Source: Cyanobacteria bacterium FACHB-502
GTDB lineage: Bacteria; Cyanobacteriota; Cyanobacteriia; Elainellales; Elainellaceae
Assembly: GCA_014695325.1 (NCBI GenBank)
Contig: JACJNZ010000039.1
Coordinates: forward strand, 186,001-250,000
Direction of reading: 5' to 3'
Length of the DNA: 64,000 bases
Part shown: piece after piece, positions 1 through 8,482 of the stretch
Numbering within the stretch: position 1 is the stretch's first letter
Layout of the letters: the number at the start of each line of letters is the position of its first letter
Made by a program: the position numbers and the translations under genes
Notes under the pieces: model-generated
Told to the model about the DNA's origin: nothing
The model's input: only the letters and a program-made list of their open reading frames with translations
Database searches by the model: none

Positions 1-1953
1 ACGTCAAATCTGCCCTTTGCGCTGCATCGACTGCTGTATCAAACAATTTTTGCCGACCGTGATTTTGCACCTGCCTGGATACCCTCTCAGACTGAAATTG
101 AGTCTGCAAACCTTACGGCTCTGATGCATGAACTGGGAATTAATTCCTATGCTGATTTACATCAGTGGAGTAGCCAGAATCGATCGCAGTTCTGGGAACG
201 AATGATTCAACGGCTCAACATCCGGTTTCAGAAGCCCTATGAGCAAATTGCAAATCTAGCGCAGATAGAACATCCTGAATGGTTCGCTGATGCGCGGCTG
301 AATATTGCTGAAAGCTGTTTTCAAGCATCTGAGAATCAAATTGCGATCGTTTTTCAATCTGAAGAGGAGGAATGGCGACACATTTGGACTTACGGCAAAC
401 TGAATACGACCAGTAATCAAGTGGCGAATGGTCTGGTGAATGCTGGATTTAAGCCCGGAGATCCGATCGCCGTCGCTTTGCCCATGACCGCAGAGTCGGT
501 CGCAATTTATCTGGGAATTATTAAAGCCGGATGCGTTGTGGTCTCGATCGCCGATAGCTTTGCCCCGGCTGAAATTGCAGCCCGGCTACGAATCGCCAAA
601 GCAAAAGCGATTTTTACTCAGGATGAAGTGCTGCGCGGCGGCAAACGGCTGCCCCTCTACGCCAAGGTCATGGAGGCGGATGCACCCAGGGCGATCGTTT
701 TGTGTCGTCGCGAATGTTTTTTAACAATGCGTCCAGACGATTTGAACTGGGCGCAATTTATCAGCCGCGATGGAAAATTTGAGGCGATCGCCGTTTCGCC
801 CTCTGCCCCCACGAATATTCTTTTCTCTTCGGGAACGACCGGAGAACCGAAAGCCATTGCCTGGACGCACACAACTCCGATCAAGTGCGCGGTAGACGGA
901 CATTTGCATCACGATATTCATCCCGGCGATGGGGTTGCCTGGTCTACCAATTTGGGCTGGATGATGGGACCGTGGCTCATTTATGCCACCCTGATTAACC
1001 GAGCGACGATCGCCCTTTACGATGGCGCACCTACTACACGAGCTTACGGACAGTTTATTCAGGCGGCAGGCGTGACGATGCTGGGAACCGTTCCCAGTTT
1101 GGTGAACGCCTGGAAAACCACAAACTGCATGGCAGGCTTAGACTGGAGCGCAATCAAAACCTTTAGTTCAACCGGAGAATGCTCCAATCCCGACGATATG
1201 CTGTATCTGATGTCGCTGGCTGGCTATAAACCGATCGTCGAATACTGCGGCGGCACGGAGATTGGCGGCGGCTACATCACTGGAACTGTCATTCAGCCCT
1301 GTATTCCCGCAACCTTCACCACACCTGCACTTGGCTTAGATTTTGTTATTCTGGATGAATGCGATAGTCCATCTTCACAGGGTGAAGCATTTATTATTCC
1401 ACCGTCGATCGGATTATCCACCGAGCTATTAAATAAAGATCATCATCAAGTTTACTTTGCCGATATCCCCACCGTTCCCGGAATGGATGTTCCTTTAAGA
1501 CGGCACGGCGATCGCATTGAGCGGCTTTCAAACGGCTATTATCGCGCCCACGGTCGCAGCGACGATACCATGAACTTAGGCGGTATCAAAGTTAGCTCTG
1601 CCGAAATCGAGCGGGTTTTGACTCAACCCGAAGCCGTTGCTGAAGTTGCCGCGATCGCCGTAGCCCCTGCCGATGGCGGGCCCTGCCAGCTTGTGATTTA
1701 CGCCGTAGTCGCGCCCGGAGTTACCCTGAGTGCGATTGACCTAAAATCCCTGCTGCAAGCCACCCTGCGCCAACAGCTCAATCCGCTATTCAAAATTCAT
1801 GATGTTGTCATCGTCGATGCTCTCCCCCGCACCGCTTCTCAAAAAATTATGCGGCGAGTCATGCGCGATCGATACCGATTATCCCATCCTGTGCTCGACC
1901 CTTCCTCACCCCAAACCGTTTCCCCTTCTGAAACCCTGACCCCTCGCCCTTAA
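1..1953 (+). CDS. AMP-dependent acyl-CoA ligase, 5' end outside window
   Basis: The protein activates a carboxylic acid to its acyl-CoA through an acyl-adenylate (ANL superfamily). The reading frame is open from base 1, and the residues before the first ATG at 124 (containing APAWIPSQTEIESANL) continue the family's N-terminal pattern. The true start is therefore probably outside the window and the 609-residue ATG form is too short. Visible motifs are the P-loop FSSGTTGEPK near 240, YCGGTEIGGG near 385 and the C-terminal hinge RSDDTMNLGGIKVSSAEIE. The W-rich N-terminus (LHQWSSQNRSQFWERMI) resembles the acetyl/acetoacetyl-CoA synthetase branch and the plant AAE17/18-type enzymes. A thiolase gene begins 31 bp downstream, so both probably share a transcript and handle short acyl-CoAs. 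The substrate cannot be read from sequence. Confidence 0.85.
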   Translation, partial: TSNLPFALHRLLYQTIFADRDFAPAWIPSQTEIESANLTALMHELGINSYADLHQWSSQNRSQFWERMIQRLNIRFQKPYEQIANLAQIEHPEWFADARLNIAESCFQASENQIAIVFQSEEEEWRHIWTYGKLNTTSNQVANGLVNAGFKPGDPIAVALPMTAESVAIYLGIIKAGCVVVSIADSFAPAEIAARLRIAKAKAIFTQDEVLRGGKRLPLYAKVMEADAPRAIVLCRRECFLTMRPDDLNWAQFISRDGKFEAIAVSPSAPTNILFSSGTTGEPKAIAWTHTTPIKCAVDGHLHHDIHPGDGVAWSTNLGWMMGPWLIYATLINRATIALYDGAPTTRAYGQFIQAAGVTMLGTVPSLVNAWKTTNCMAGLDWSAIKTFSSTGECSNPDDMLYLMSLAGYKPIVEYCGGTEIGGGYITGTVIQPCIPATFTTPALGLDFVILDECDSPSSQGEAFIIPPSIGLSTELLNKDHHQVYFADIPTVPGMDVPLRRHGDRIERLSNGYYRAHGRSDDTMNLGGIKVSSAEIERVLTQPEAVAEVAAIAVAPADGGPCQLVIYAVVAPGVTLSAIDLKSLLQATLRQQLNPLFKIHDVVIVDALPRTASQKIMRRVMRDRYRLSHPVLDPSSPQTVSPSETLTPRP

Positions 1954-1984
1954 ACATTATTGCCCCCTAAATCTCCTCCCCACC

Positions 1985-3178
1985 ATGCCTTCCAATACCT
2001 ACCTCATCGCCGCTACCCGCACCCCCCTCGGACGCTTTGGCGGCAGTCTTTCTAGCCTTTCTCCGGCAGAACTGGGAGCGCAGGCAATTCAGGCAGTGCT
2101 GACCCAAGCTAATGTTCCAGTGGAGGCGATCGATTGCTACATCTTGGGCAACGTGCTGCGGGCAGGACACGGACAGCATATTCCCCGGCAGGCGGCTCTC
2201 AAAGCGGGCATTCCCCCGGAAGTCAATGGGTATGCGATCGACATGGTGTGTTCCTCTGGCATGATGAGTTTGCTCAACGCCACGATGATGATTCAAACGG
2301 GTCAGGCAGATCTGGTGCTGGCAGGAGGCATTGAGTCGATGTCTCAAGCAGGTTTTTTCCTGTCGCATCGCGCTCGCTGGGGCTATAAAACCTTGCTGGG
2401 TGCGCCAGAATCGCTGTCTGATATTTTGCTGCTCGACGGACTGACTGATGCCACGCGAGGAGAAGGCATGGGCGAACAGGCAGAACGATTGACCGCATTC
2501 TATGGATTTAGCCGTGCGGCACTCGACGAGGTTGCGTTTCACTCTCATCAGCGAGCGGTAGCGGCTCAGGCGCGAGGCACTTTTCAGCGAGAAATTGCCC
2601 CGGTTACAGTACAGAGCAAGCAGATCCTCCAGACGATCGATCAAGATGAGGGCATTCGTCCTGATACAACGCTGGAAAGTTTGGCACGGCTGCGTCCTGC
2701 CTTTCAGCCAGCAGGGGTACTCACTGCCGGAAATAGCAGTCAGCTTACAGACGGTGCGGCGGTGTTGCTGCTTGCTAGCCCATCTGCGATCGATCGCTAC
2801 GGGCTAAAACCGATCGCTAGAGTGCTGGGTGGCACAATGGCCGGAGGCGAGTCCTGGCGATTTCCCGAAGTTTCAGTCTGGGCAGTAAAGAAGCTGCTGG
2901 ATCAAATCAATATGACGATCGCGGACATTGATTTATTTGAAAATAATGAAGCCTTTGCAGTCAGCAGTTTACTGTTTCACCATCTATTAAAAATTTCTCC
3001 TGAACAGCTCAACGTGAACGGCGGAGCGATCGCTTTAGGACATCCGATCGGTGCATCAGGAGCCAGAATCGTGGTGACGCTATTAAACGCGCTACAGGAA
3101 CGCAATCAACAATTCGGCATTGCATCAATTTGTCATGGAACAGGAGGCGGAACGGCGGTCGGGGTGGAGCGGGTGTAG
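1985..3178 (+). CDS. Thiolase (acetyl-CoA C-acyltransferase family)
   Basis: The enzyme condenses two acyl-CoA molecules or cleaves a 3-ketoacyl-CoA. All three catalytic elements are visible in 397 residues, a normal length: nucleophile Cys89 in DMVCSSGMM, His353 in ALGHPIGASGAR, and the base Cys383 in ICHGTGGG. An ENNEAFAV motif is also present. The gene starts 31 bp after the acyl-CoA ligase and is probably cotranscribed with it. No ribosome binding site is obvious before the ATG. Biosynthetic acetoacetyl-CoA thiolase (PhaA/AtoB type) and degradative 3-ketoacyl-CoA thiolase share these motifs. No beta-oxidation hydratase or dehydrogenase, nor phaB/phaC, is present here, so the direction of the reaction is open. 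Confidence 0.9.
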   Translation: MPSNTYLIAATRTPLGRFGGSLSSLSPAELGAQAIQAVLTQANVPVEAIDCYILGNVLRAGHGQHIPRQAALKAGIPPEVNGYAIDMVCSSGMMSLLNATMMIQTGQADLVLAGGIESMSQAGFFLSHRARWGYKTLLGAPESLSDILLLDGLTDATRGEGMGEQAERLTAFYGFSRAALDEVAFHSHQRAVAAQARGTFQREIAPVTVQSKQILQTIDQDEGIRPDTTLESLARLRPAFQPAGVLTAGNSSQLTDGAAVLLLASPSAIDRYGLKPIARVLGGTMAGGESWRFPEVSVWAVKKLLDQINMTIADIDLFENNEAFAVSSLLFHHLLKISPEQLNVNGGAIALGHPIGASGARIVVTLLNALQERNQQFGIASICHGTGGGTAVGVERV

Positions 3179-3322
3179 GGAAGTCATTTAGAATTTCAAA
3201 TGGACACCGCCCGAATTGATATGAGGATGAGCAGAAGGACGGATGGCAGCGGAAAGGGAAAGCGGGACGATCGAAGCAAGTTTGAAAAAGCCTGAATTTT
3301 AGCAGCGATAGGAATTCGATCT

Positions 3323-3760
3323 ATGCGTGTTGGTCTTGGTGGGGCAGGAACTTTCTTGGTTTATTTCATTTATACAGCCGTGATTTTGTCGATCGGCAGC
3401 TCGGTTGTGTTTCAGCTCAGCCGGGAAAGCGGCATTCCGCAGCAGATTGCGATCGTGGGCGGCGTGATTGTGGGGGCGATCGGCTCTTACTTTAACCGAA
3501 CCGTGATTCGCCCGATCGCCGCTGATGATGAACAGACGCTTCTGAATCAGGTGAACAGAGGGCTGACCGGGTTGGGCTATCAGCAGGTTGAGCAGATTGA
3601 CGACGAAGTGTTTGTGTTTCAAAAAGTGGTGCGTCAATGGCTATCGAGCAAGGTGTATGTGCGCGTTCAGCCCCAGCAGGTCACGATCGCCGGACGGGTT
3701 TCCCAGGTGCAAAAGCTTCAGGAACAGCTCAATACGGGCGAACTGAGCCAGGCGAGCTAA
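3323..3760 (+). CDS. Small conserved membrane protein, function unknown
   Basis: A 145-residue protein with two hydrophobic segments at about 8-30 and 42-58 (the second contains IAIVGGVIVGAIGSYF), followed by a soluble tail. The tail has the look of a small alpha/beta domain (LLNQVNRGLTGLGYQQVEQ, then a strand-rich KVYVRVQPQQVTIAGRV) and may face the cytoplasm. I do not recognise a named family. The gene is flanked by the thiolase on the same strand (145 bp upstream) and a convergent SDR gene, so it is probably a separate transcript. The start is the first ATG in the frame, with a weak purine-rich stretch upstream. Confidence 0.7.
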   Translation: MRVGLGGAGTFLVYFIYTAVILSIGSSVVFQLSRESGIPQQIAIVGGVIVGAIGSYFNRTVIRPIAADDEQTLLNQVNRGLTGLGYQQVEQIDDEVFVFQKVVRQWLSSKVYVRVQPQQVTIAGRVSQVQKLQEQLNTGELSQAS

Positions 3761-3785
3761 ACAGGCAAGTGAGAGCCAAAATCGA

Positions 3786-4580
3786 TTACCAGGGCAACGG
3801 GCTGCCGTCCCAGGAAAAAAACTGACCGCTATGTTCGGGCTGCAAGGTGCTGATCACGCTGAGAAGCTGGCTCACTGTGCGATCGACGCTAAACAGTTTC
3901 TCAGGCGGCACATTGCGCTGAAAGGGTTTCGAGAGCTGTGTGTCGGTTGTGCCCGGATGCAGCATGACCACGATCGTCTTCGGACTTTTGCGGCTATATT
4001 CGATCGCTGCCGTTTTCATCAGCATATTCAGTGCCGCCTTAGAAGCTCGATAGCCATACCAGCCACCGAGTTGATTGTCGCCGATGCTGCCAACCTTAGC
4101 AGAGATACTGGCGAAGATGCTGGTTTCGCTATGCTTCAAAAGCGGCAACAGATGTTTTGCCAGCAAAATTGCCCCGATACTATTGACCTGAAAATAGCGC
4201 AGCATCGGTTCTGCTTTAATTTGCTGAAGTCCTTTTTCAGGCTGAATCTCGTCATCGTGTAAAAGTCCGACGCAATAAATGACGAAATGTAGTTGATTCA
4301 CCTGCGATCGGATTTGCTGAACGGCTGCGGCAATCTGTTCTTCGTCGGTAATATCCATTGCAACAAGCGTCAGACGACCCGGAAATTGCTGAGCGAGCTG
4401 ACTGAGTTCCGGCGTAGCAGGTTCGCGATGGGCGGCAAAAATGCGATGCGAAGCAGTTCCCCCGGCGGGGTAATCGACCCGTTCATCCTGAAGCAGCTTT
4501 TGCACGAATCCCAACCCGATGCCGCGATTTGCGCCCACAATCAGCGCATTGATCGATCGCACGTCTGCCAATCCTGCCAT
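3786..4580 (-). CDS. SDR family oxidoreductase (C-factor/sepiapterin-reductase-like)
   Basis: A short-chain dehydrogenase/reductase of about 264 residues using NAD(P)H. The Rossmann motif GANRGIGLG lies near the N-terminus. The catalytic pattern is a serine in SISAKVGSIGDN followed by YGYRASKAAL (YxxxK). The usual NNAG motif is replaced by IYCVG. I chose the ATG at 4580 (MAGLADVRS) because the extra residues of the longer form precede the Rossmann fold and look non-native. LLHDDEIQPEKGLQQI and FFSWDGSPLPW at the C-terminus resemble cyanobacterial proteins annotated as C-factor-like. The substrate is unknown. The gene converges with the small membrane protein gene. Confidence 0.85.
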   Translation of the reverse strand: MAGLADVRSINALIVGANRGIGLGFVQKLLQDERVDYPAGGTASHRIFAAHREPATPELSQLAQQFPGRLTLVAMDITDEEQIAAAVQQIRSQVNQLHFVIYCVGLLHDDEIQPEKGLQQIKAEPMLRYFQVNSIGAILLAKHLLPLLKHSETSIFASISAKVGSIGDNQLGGWYGYRASKAALNMLMKTAAIEYSRKSPKTIVVMLHPGTTDTQLSKPFQRNVPPEKLFSVDRTVSQLLSVISTLQPEHSGQFFSWDGSPLPW

Positions 4581-4839
4581 GTTCACCTTTTTATCCACTG
4601 AGACTATTATCGCTGATAAGAAATGGGGCTGCGTTTTAAAGTCCCCCACAACCGGGTGCCAGAAGGGGATATAACGGAGGCAATGCCAGACATTTGCTAT
4701 TTTTTGTCTAACCTTTAATCAATCCTCAAGGGGAATGCAAAAGCGGTCAAGCAGAGTTAAAAACTTCCCCGATTTTCCCCGATCGCTAATTAGAGTAATG
4801 GCTATCTCCCCTCGGTCTTCCCGCAGGCCCTCCTCTATC

Positions 4840-4910
4840 AATCTGTAAATCTCAATCTGCGAATCTCAACCTGCAAATCTCAACCTGCCAAATCTCAATC
4901 TGTGAAGTCT
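4840..4910. repeat. Five-copy 14-bp degenerate tandem repeat in a gene-free region
   Basis: Five imperfect head-to-tail units of the type AATCTGYRAATCTC fill this stretch; the fourth unit has one extra base. A second pair of direct repeats (ACGATGACTGGCA) follows at about 4917-4943, and a third (AATAGAACAT) at 5037-5046 and 5052-5061. The whole interval 4581-5083 shows no convincing gene. It lies between the start of the leftward SDR gene and the start of the M48-like gene, so it must hold both promoters. Confidence 0.75.
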
Positions 4911-5083
4911 TTTCGAACGATGACTGGCACACGATGACTGGCATCAGTAGACTGGGCTAGACTTGCTAAGGGCATCATTTCTCAGGGCATTATTTAGCTT
5001 CAAAAATATGGGTGCTTACGGCTAGCACTGTTATCTAATAGAACATTATCGAATAGAACATCAGCTCAATTGGAAGGATTGAC

Positions 5084-6157
5084 ATGATTACACTCGCACG
5101 TCTCACCCGGAAATGGGTAGTGCTTTCATCCCTGTGTGGGCTTGGCTTGACAGTGACCGCTCCGATCGCTCAGGCACAGTTATCAACACCCACGCCGCAA
5201 GTGCAGCCCTCGTCTAGCCCCCCAGCGCAATTGTCACCCGTGCCCCAAGCGGGAAGCACTCTGTACGATCGCGCTCAGCAGGAGCTACCTAGCGATATGT
5301 ATGTGCTTTATCGAGTGGTAGAACGCATTGCGCGGGCAAATGGATTAGATGCCAGTCCCTGGAGAGTCGAGATCGTGCCTACCTACGACAACTATGCCTT
5401 TGCCGCTCAACCCAATCTGGTTGCAGTGCATCGGGGTTTGTTAGACCAACTCGCAGGAGATTCTTCGGCGATCGCTTGCATTGTGGGGCGAGAGATGGGG
5501 CATAACGTCAAACGCCACCTTGCCCTGGGTGAGGAGCAACGAGCAGAACAGCAAGCGCAACTGGCAGAACAGCTTAGCCAGCAGGCCGTAGCCCAAAGCC
5601 AGGAAATGGCAGACCAAGCCAGAAATGCGGCGACAGCAGGAAGTGTTTTAGGAACCTTAGGCGGCTTTTTGGGCATCCTTGGTCCGGTAGGGGCGATCGG
5701 CGGTAGCGTGTTGGGTACTGTTGCAGGAGCAGCGATCGACGGCCCTGAAGACACTACCGAGGAGATGATGGAAGACTATAACAACCAAATCGCTCAACTG
5801 GATGAAAAGCTAGATGCCGCAGCTCGGCAGCAGGAATTTGAAGCCGATGAAGCCGGCTATCTCTACGCGACGCAGGCAGGCTTTGAGCCAGAAGGGTGCC
5901 TCAGGGCAATGACAGTGTTAGAGCGTATCCCCGGTGCAGAGCCTAACCCCGACCAGCCGTCGATGCCCGATCGCAGGATCGCGATGCAGCAGTTAATGAC
6001 CGAGCGTCCCGCAGACAGTCTAGTCTCCACGGGTGACGCTAAACTCACCTTGACCCAGCCACTCGCCTACGAGGGTTTGTCGAGAGATGGGAACTCCCTA
6101 CGCGTGGCTCCCCGATCCGGTGGGTCTAGCGATATCGATCGCATTTTGGGTAGATAG
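5084..6157 (+). CDS. Secreted M48-like metalloprotease homologue with altered zinc motif
   Basis: A 357-residue protein with a Sec signal peptide (hydrophobic LSSLCGLGLTVTAPIAQAQ) and a proline/glutamine-rich linker. The domain that follows has the peptidase M48 plan: the region that should read HExxH reads REMGHNVKRH, and a downstream EFEADEAGYLYATQAGF supplies the usual third ligand (ExxxD). Between them is an insert of Gln/Ala-rich helix and a glycine-rich hydrophobic stretch (GSVLGTLGGFLGILGPVG). The first zinc histidine is Arg (codon CGA at about 5488), so ordinary zinc catalysis is doubtful. M48 relatives act in envelope protein quality control; this one may be a pseudo-enzyme or may bind metal differently. 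The start has a GGAAGG ribosome binding site. Confidence 0.8.
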   Translation: MITLARLTRKWVVLSSLCGLGLTVTAPIAQAQLSTPTPQVQPSSSPPAQLSPVPQAGSTLYDRAQQELPSDMYVLYRVVERIARANGLDASPWRVEIVPTYDNYAFAAQPNLVAVHRGLLDQLAGDSSAIACIVGREMGHNVKRHLALGEEQRAEQQAQLAEQLSQQAVAQSQEMADQARNAATAGSVLGTLGGFLGILGPVGAIGGSVLGTVAGAAIDGPEDTTEEMMEDYNNQIAQLDEKLDAAARQQEFEADEAGYLYATQAGFEPEGCLRAMTVLERIPGAEPNPDQPSMPDRRIAMQQLMTERPADSLVSTGDAKLTLTQPLAYEGLSRDGNSLRVAPRSGGSSDIDRILGR

Positions 6158-6299
6158 TGGTCACTGGGTGAATTAACTGGGTGAATTGAAGCGATCGCTC
6201 AGAGGTGTCAATCCGTTCAACTTTCTTGGGCTAACCGGTTTTCATTCTGATTTTCGTTCTGACGAAGCTGGTCGTGCCTGTTTTCTGATCGTACCTGCC

Positions 6300-6860
6300 T
6301 TACTGATCGAGAAAATCGTACAGAATCTCGTCGGGTTCCTCTTCGATCTCTTCGTAGGCGAGCGGCTGCACTTTGCCGTTTGGCTGAATCACCCAGCCCA
6401 AATTTTGCCCAAACGAAACCACTTCGGCATCCTGAGCCGTTCCCCCAACCGGATAATGAGAAGTCGATCGACCCTCTGGCGGTTGCTTCGCAGTTTCTGG
6501 AAAAGAGAATTGGCGTTCTGGCTCCAGAAAGCTTTGCAGCACTTCGTCCGGTTCATCTTCGATGTCGTCTGAGATGTCGGCGATCGGGGGGCGGGGCAGC
6601 GAATGACCTTCCAGACGGTTCAGGCGATCGCTCAATAGGGTCAGTAGTGCCTCTGTGCGGGCAAGCCGCGCTTCGATCGGGCTGGAATTTTCTTTTAGTG
6701 ATGGTTTTGAGGCATTAGATTGACTCGCAAAGTAGTCTGAAAGCGCGATCAGCACTGCCTCTTGGATCGATGCCAGGTTACGCGACTGCCGCAGAGTTTC
6801 CAGGCGATCGAGCAAAGGTTGAGGCAGTAGAACCGCAATGGCAGAAAGGTCAGAAGTCAT
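6300..6860 (-). CDS. Ribbon-helix-helix-like protein with duplicated acidic C-terminal motif
   Basis: A 186-residue protein. Residues 5-45 (strand AIAVLLPQPLLDRLETL, then two helices ending in ALSDYFA) fit the ribbon-helix-helix fold of CopG/Arc-type DNA-binding proteins. A coiled-coil-like segment follows (ARLARTEALLTLLSDRLNRL). The rest looks disordered except for a motif present twice: DEPDEVLQSFLEPE near 105 and EEPDEILYDFLDQ at the extreme C-terminus. The repeated motif looks like a short binding peptide for a partner protein. No toxin gene is adjacent, so an antitoxin role has no support from context. The gene ends 142 bp after the M48-like gene, in convergent orientation. Confidence 0.65.
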   Translation of the reverse strand: MTSDLSAIAVLLPQPLLDRLETLRQSRNLASIQEAVLIALSDYFASQSNASKPSLKENSSPIEARLARTEALLTLLSDRLNRLEGHSLPRPPIADISDDIEDEPDEVLQSFLEPERQFSFPETAKQPPEGRSTSHYPVGGTAQDAEVVSFGQNLGWVIQPNGKVQPLAYEEIEEEPDEILYDFLDQ

Positions 6861-6888
6861 GGGTTTCAGGCGTATTTTTCTGGAGGGA

Positions 6889-8328
6889 TCATCCCTTCAC
6901 CTTAGCAGACCGCTTCTCCGGCAAATTACGGAGCGGAATCGCACGTCCTTCGTAAAATTGCCGCTTCAGTCGGTTTAAGCCCAGCCAACCCAGACCCACC
7001 AATCCGCCCACGCCAACAGAAACTGCTACCGGAATTGCTGCCGATTGATTCAGCAGAACTGCAAGCAAAGGCGTTCCCAGCCAAACAATCGCTCCTAGAA
7101 ACAGGATTACCGTCTGGATTTGCTCAATCCTGCTGAGGGCAGTTCGGCAGCTCTGGCAGTGCTGGGTATGAGAATGATAGCGATCGAGCAGAATTTCTTT
7201 TGAAAGGGGTGGCGTGAGACGATCGCCCGGAAAGGGATCAGCCTGAAACTGATTCACCCACTGCCGTAGCGCAGATACAAAGGCATCGGCTTTCGTGGGC
7301 AAGTAGAATGCCTTACTCACATTCGCCCCGCCCCCCATTTGTTCCAGATAGCGTTCCTGATGATGCAGAAAAATCTGGTCGTCTTCCAGTACGCTGTTTT
7401 GCCCAATGTGAGAATACCAACGCGGCGTGAGTCGAATTGCCAGAGCCGGAATTTTAGACGAGAACTTGAACGGAAAACGCGCAAACACGCGACATTCCCC
7501 TTTGCGAATCGGCGTCGCGTAAACCACCGTCATGGTGCGCCCAAACTGTTTCGAGGTCAGGTCATGCCACATAAAATTGGGAGCAACAAAACGGCTCGTC
7601 TGTCGTCCCAGCGTGCCCCGACGCGGACCTTCTTCCCAGACTCCAGAAAACCCTTGCTTGCCTGATTCGACCACTTCCAGTTCAACCGAACTAGCATTGC
7701 TGCGGTTGCCGACCGATCGATGATGGGTAAACGGCACATGGCTTGAATCCAGTACGTTTTCCAGCAGCGTCAGGGCATCATAGGGCAGATCGCGAAAGGT
7801 GTTGAGGCAAACCCATTCATCGGGCGATTCTGCCATCGCGTCAATTAGAGGGACTTTTACTCGATCAGCATTTTCCGCTTTGCCCGGATATACAAACAGC
7901 AACCCCTGCTGCACCGTTGCTGGAAACGATCGCACACAGGCACGCTTCGATGTTTCTGCCGATCCACCTGCGGGCTGCTGCGGAATACGATCGCATGCGC
8001 CTTCTGCCGTAAATGCCCAACCGTGGTAAGGGCACTCCAGCAAGCCATCGTCCGCAATTCTGCCTTCGGAAAGGGGCGCGAGACGGTGGGGGCATTTGTC
8101 TTCTAAGACGCACCAGGATTCGGTTTTACTATCCCACCAGATCACCAGATCCAGGTCGAGCAGGGTAAACGGCGTGGGCTGGGTTTTATCCAGATCTTCG
8201 ATATAGAAAATCGGATGCCATGCCTCAAACCAGTCGAAGCAATTGGGGTCGGTTCCACCCGCAGGTAGACTTGACTGAGCGATTTGATTGCGGGAATCAA
8301 GCGCTTGAAATGCGATCGACGTTTCCAT
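6889..8328 (-). CDS. Rieske non-heme iron oxygenase, pheophorbide a oxygenase-like
   Basis: A 479-residue oxygenase. The Rieske [2Fe-2S] ligands are Cys79/His81 (DKCPHRLAPL) and Cys99/His102 (LECPYHGWAF). The mononuclear iron site is in LLENVLDSSHVPFTHH. The C-terminal part carries a CxxC motif (HCQSCRTAL) and two membrane segments, as in the PaO/Lls1, Tic55 and PTC52 group, where this cysteine pair is a known thioredoxin-target feature. Substrates in that family are chlorophyll-derived macrocycles. By homology this protein would be membrane-bound and act on a tetrapyrrole; the exact substrate is not readable. It lies 28 bp upstream of the ribbon-helix-helix gene on the same strand, so the two may share a transcript. 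Confidence 0.9.
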   Translation of the reverse strand: METSIAFQALDSRNQIAQSSLPAGGTDPNCFDWFEAWHPIFYIEDLDKTQPTPFTLLDLDLVIWWDSKTESWCVLEDKCPHRLAPLSEGRIADDGLLECPYHGWAFTAEGACDRIPQQPAGGSAETSKRACVRSFPATVQQGLLFVYPGKAENADRVKVPLIDAMAESPDEWVCLNTFRDLPYDALTLLENVLDSSHVPFTHHRSVGNRSNASSVELEVVESGKQGFSGVWEEGPRRGTLGRQTSRFVAPNFMWHDLTSKQFGRTMTVVYATPIRKGECRVFARFPFKFSSKIPALAIRLTPRWYSHIGQNSVLEDDQIFLHHQERYLEQMGGGANVSKAFYLPTKADAFVSALRQWVNQFQADPFPGDRLTPPLSKEILLDRYHSHTQHCQSCRTALSRIEQIQTVILFLGAIVWLGTPLLAVLLNQSAAIPVAVSVGVGGLVGLGWLGLNRLKRQFYEGRAIPLRNLPEKRSAKVKG

Positions 8329-8358
8329 ACGTTTCCCCTTACTCTTTTCGAATCACTG

Positions 8359-8402
8359 TTCTCGAATCAGACGATCAAGTCGCTATTCTCAAATCAGACG
8401 AT
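8359..8402. repeat. Two-copy 17-bp direct repeat upstream of Rieske gene
   Basis: TTCTCGAATCAGACGAT at 8359-8375 is repeated with one mismatch at 8386-8402. The pair sits 31-74 bp upstream of the Rieske oxygenase start codon, so it could overlap that promoter, but it also fits the general pattern of short tandem duplications in this genome. Confidence 0.6.
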
Positions 8403-8482
8403 TGATTCTAATCTAGCAAATATGAAGGAATGTTAAGGAGTGCGGTTGCCCTCCGCAAATTCACGGTAGATTCACGGCAAAG

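Noticed and set aside
1967-2644. 225-codon minus-strand frame inside the thiolase gene
   Set aside because: Antisense shadow of a well-supported thiolase gene; no domain.
3200-3295. 31-codon basic frame after the thiolase gene
   Set aside because: Short, no ribosome binding site, no sign of conservation that can be judged here.
4840-4910. CRISPR array
   Set aside because: Units are 14-15 bp with no spacers and no cas genes.
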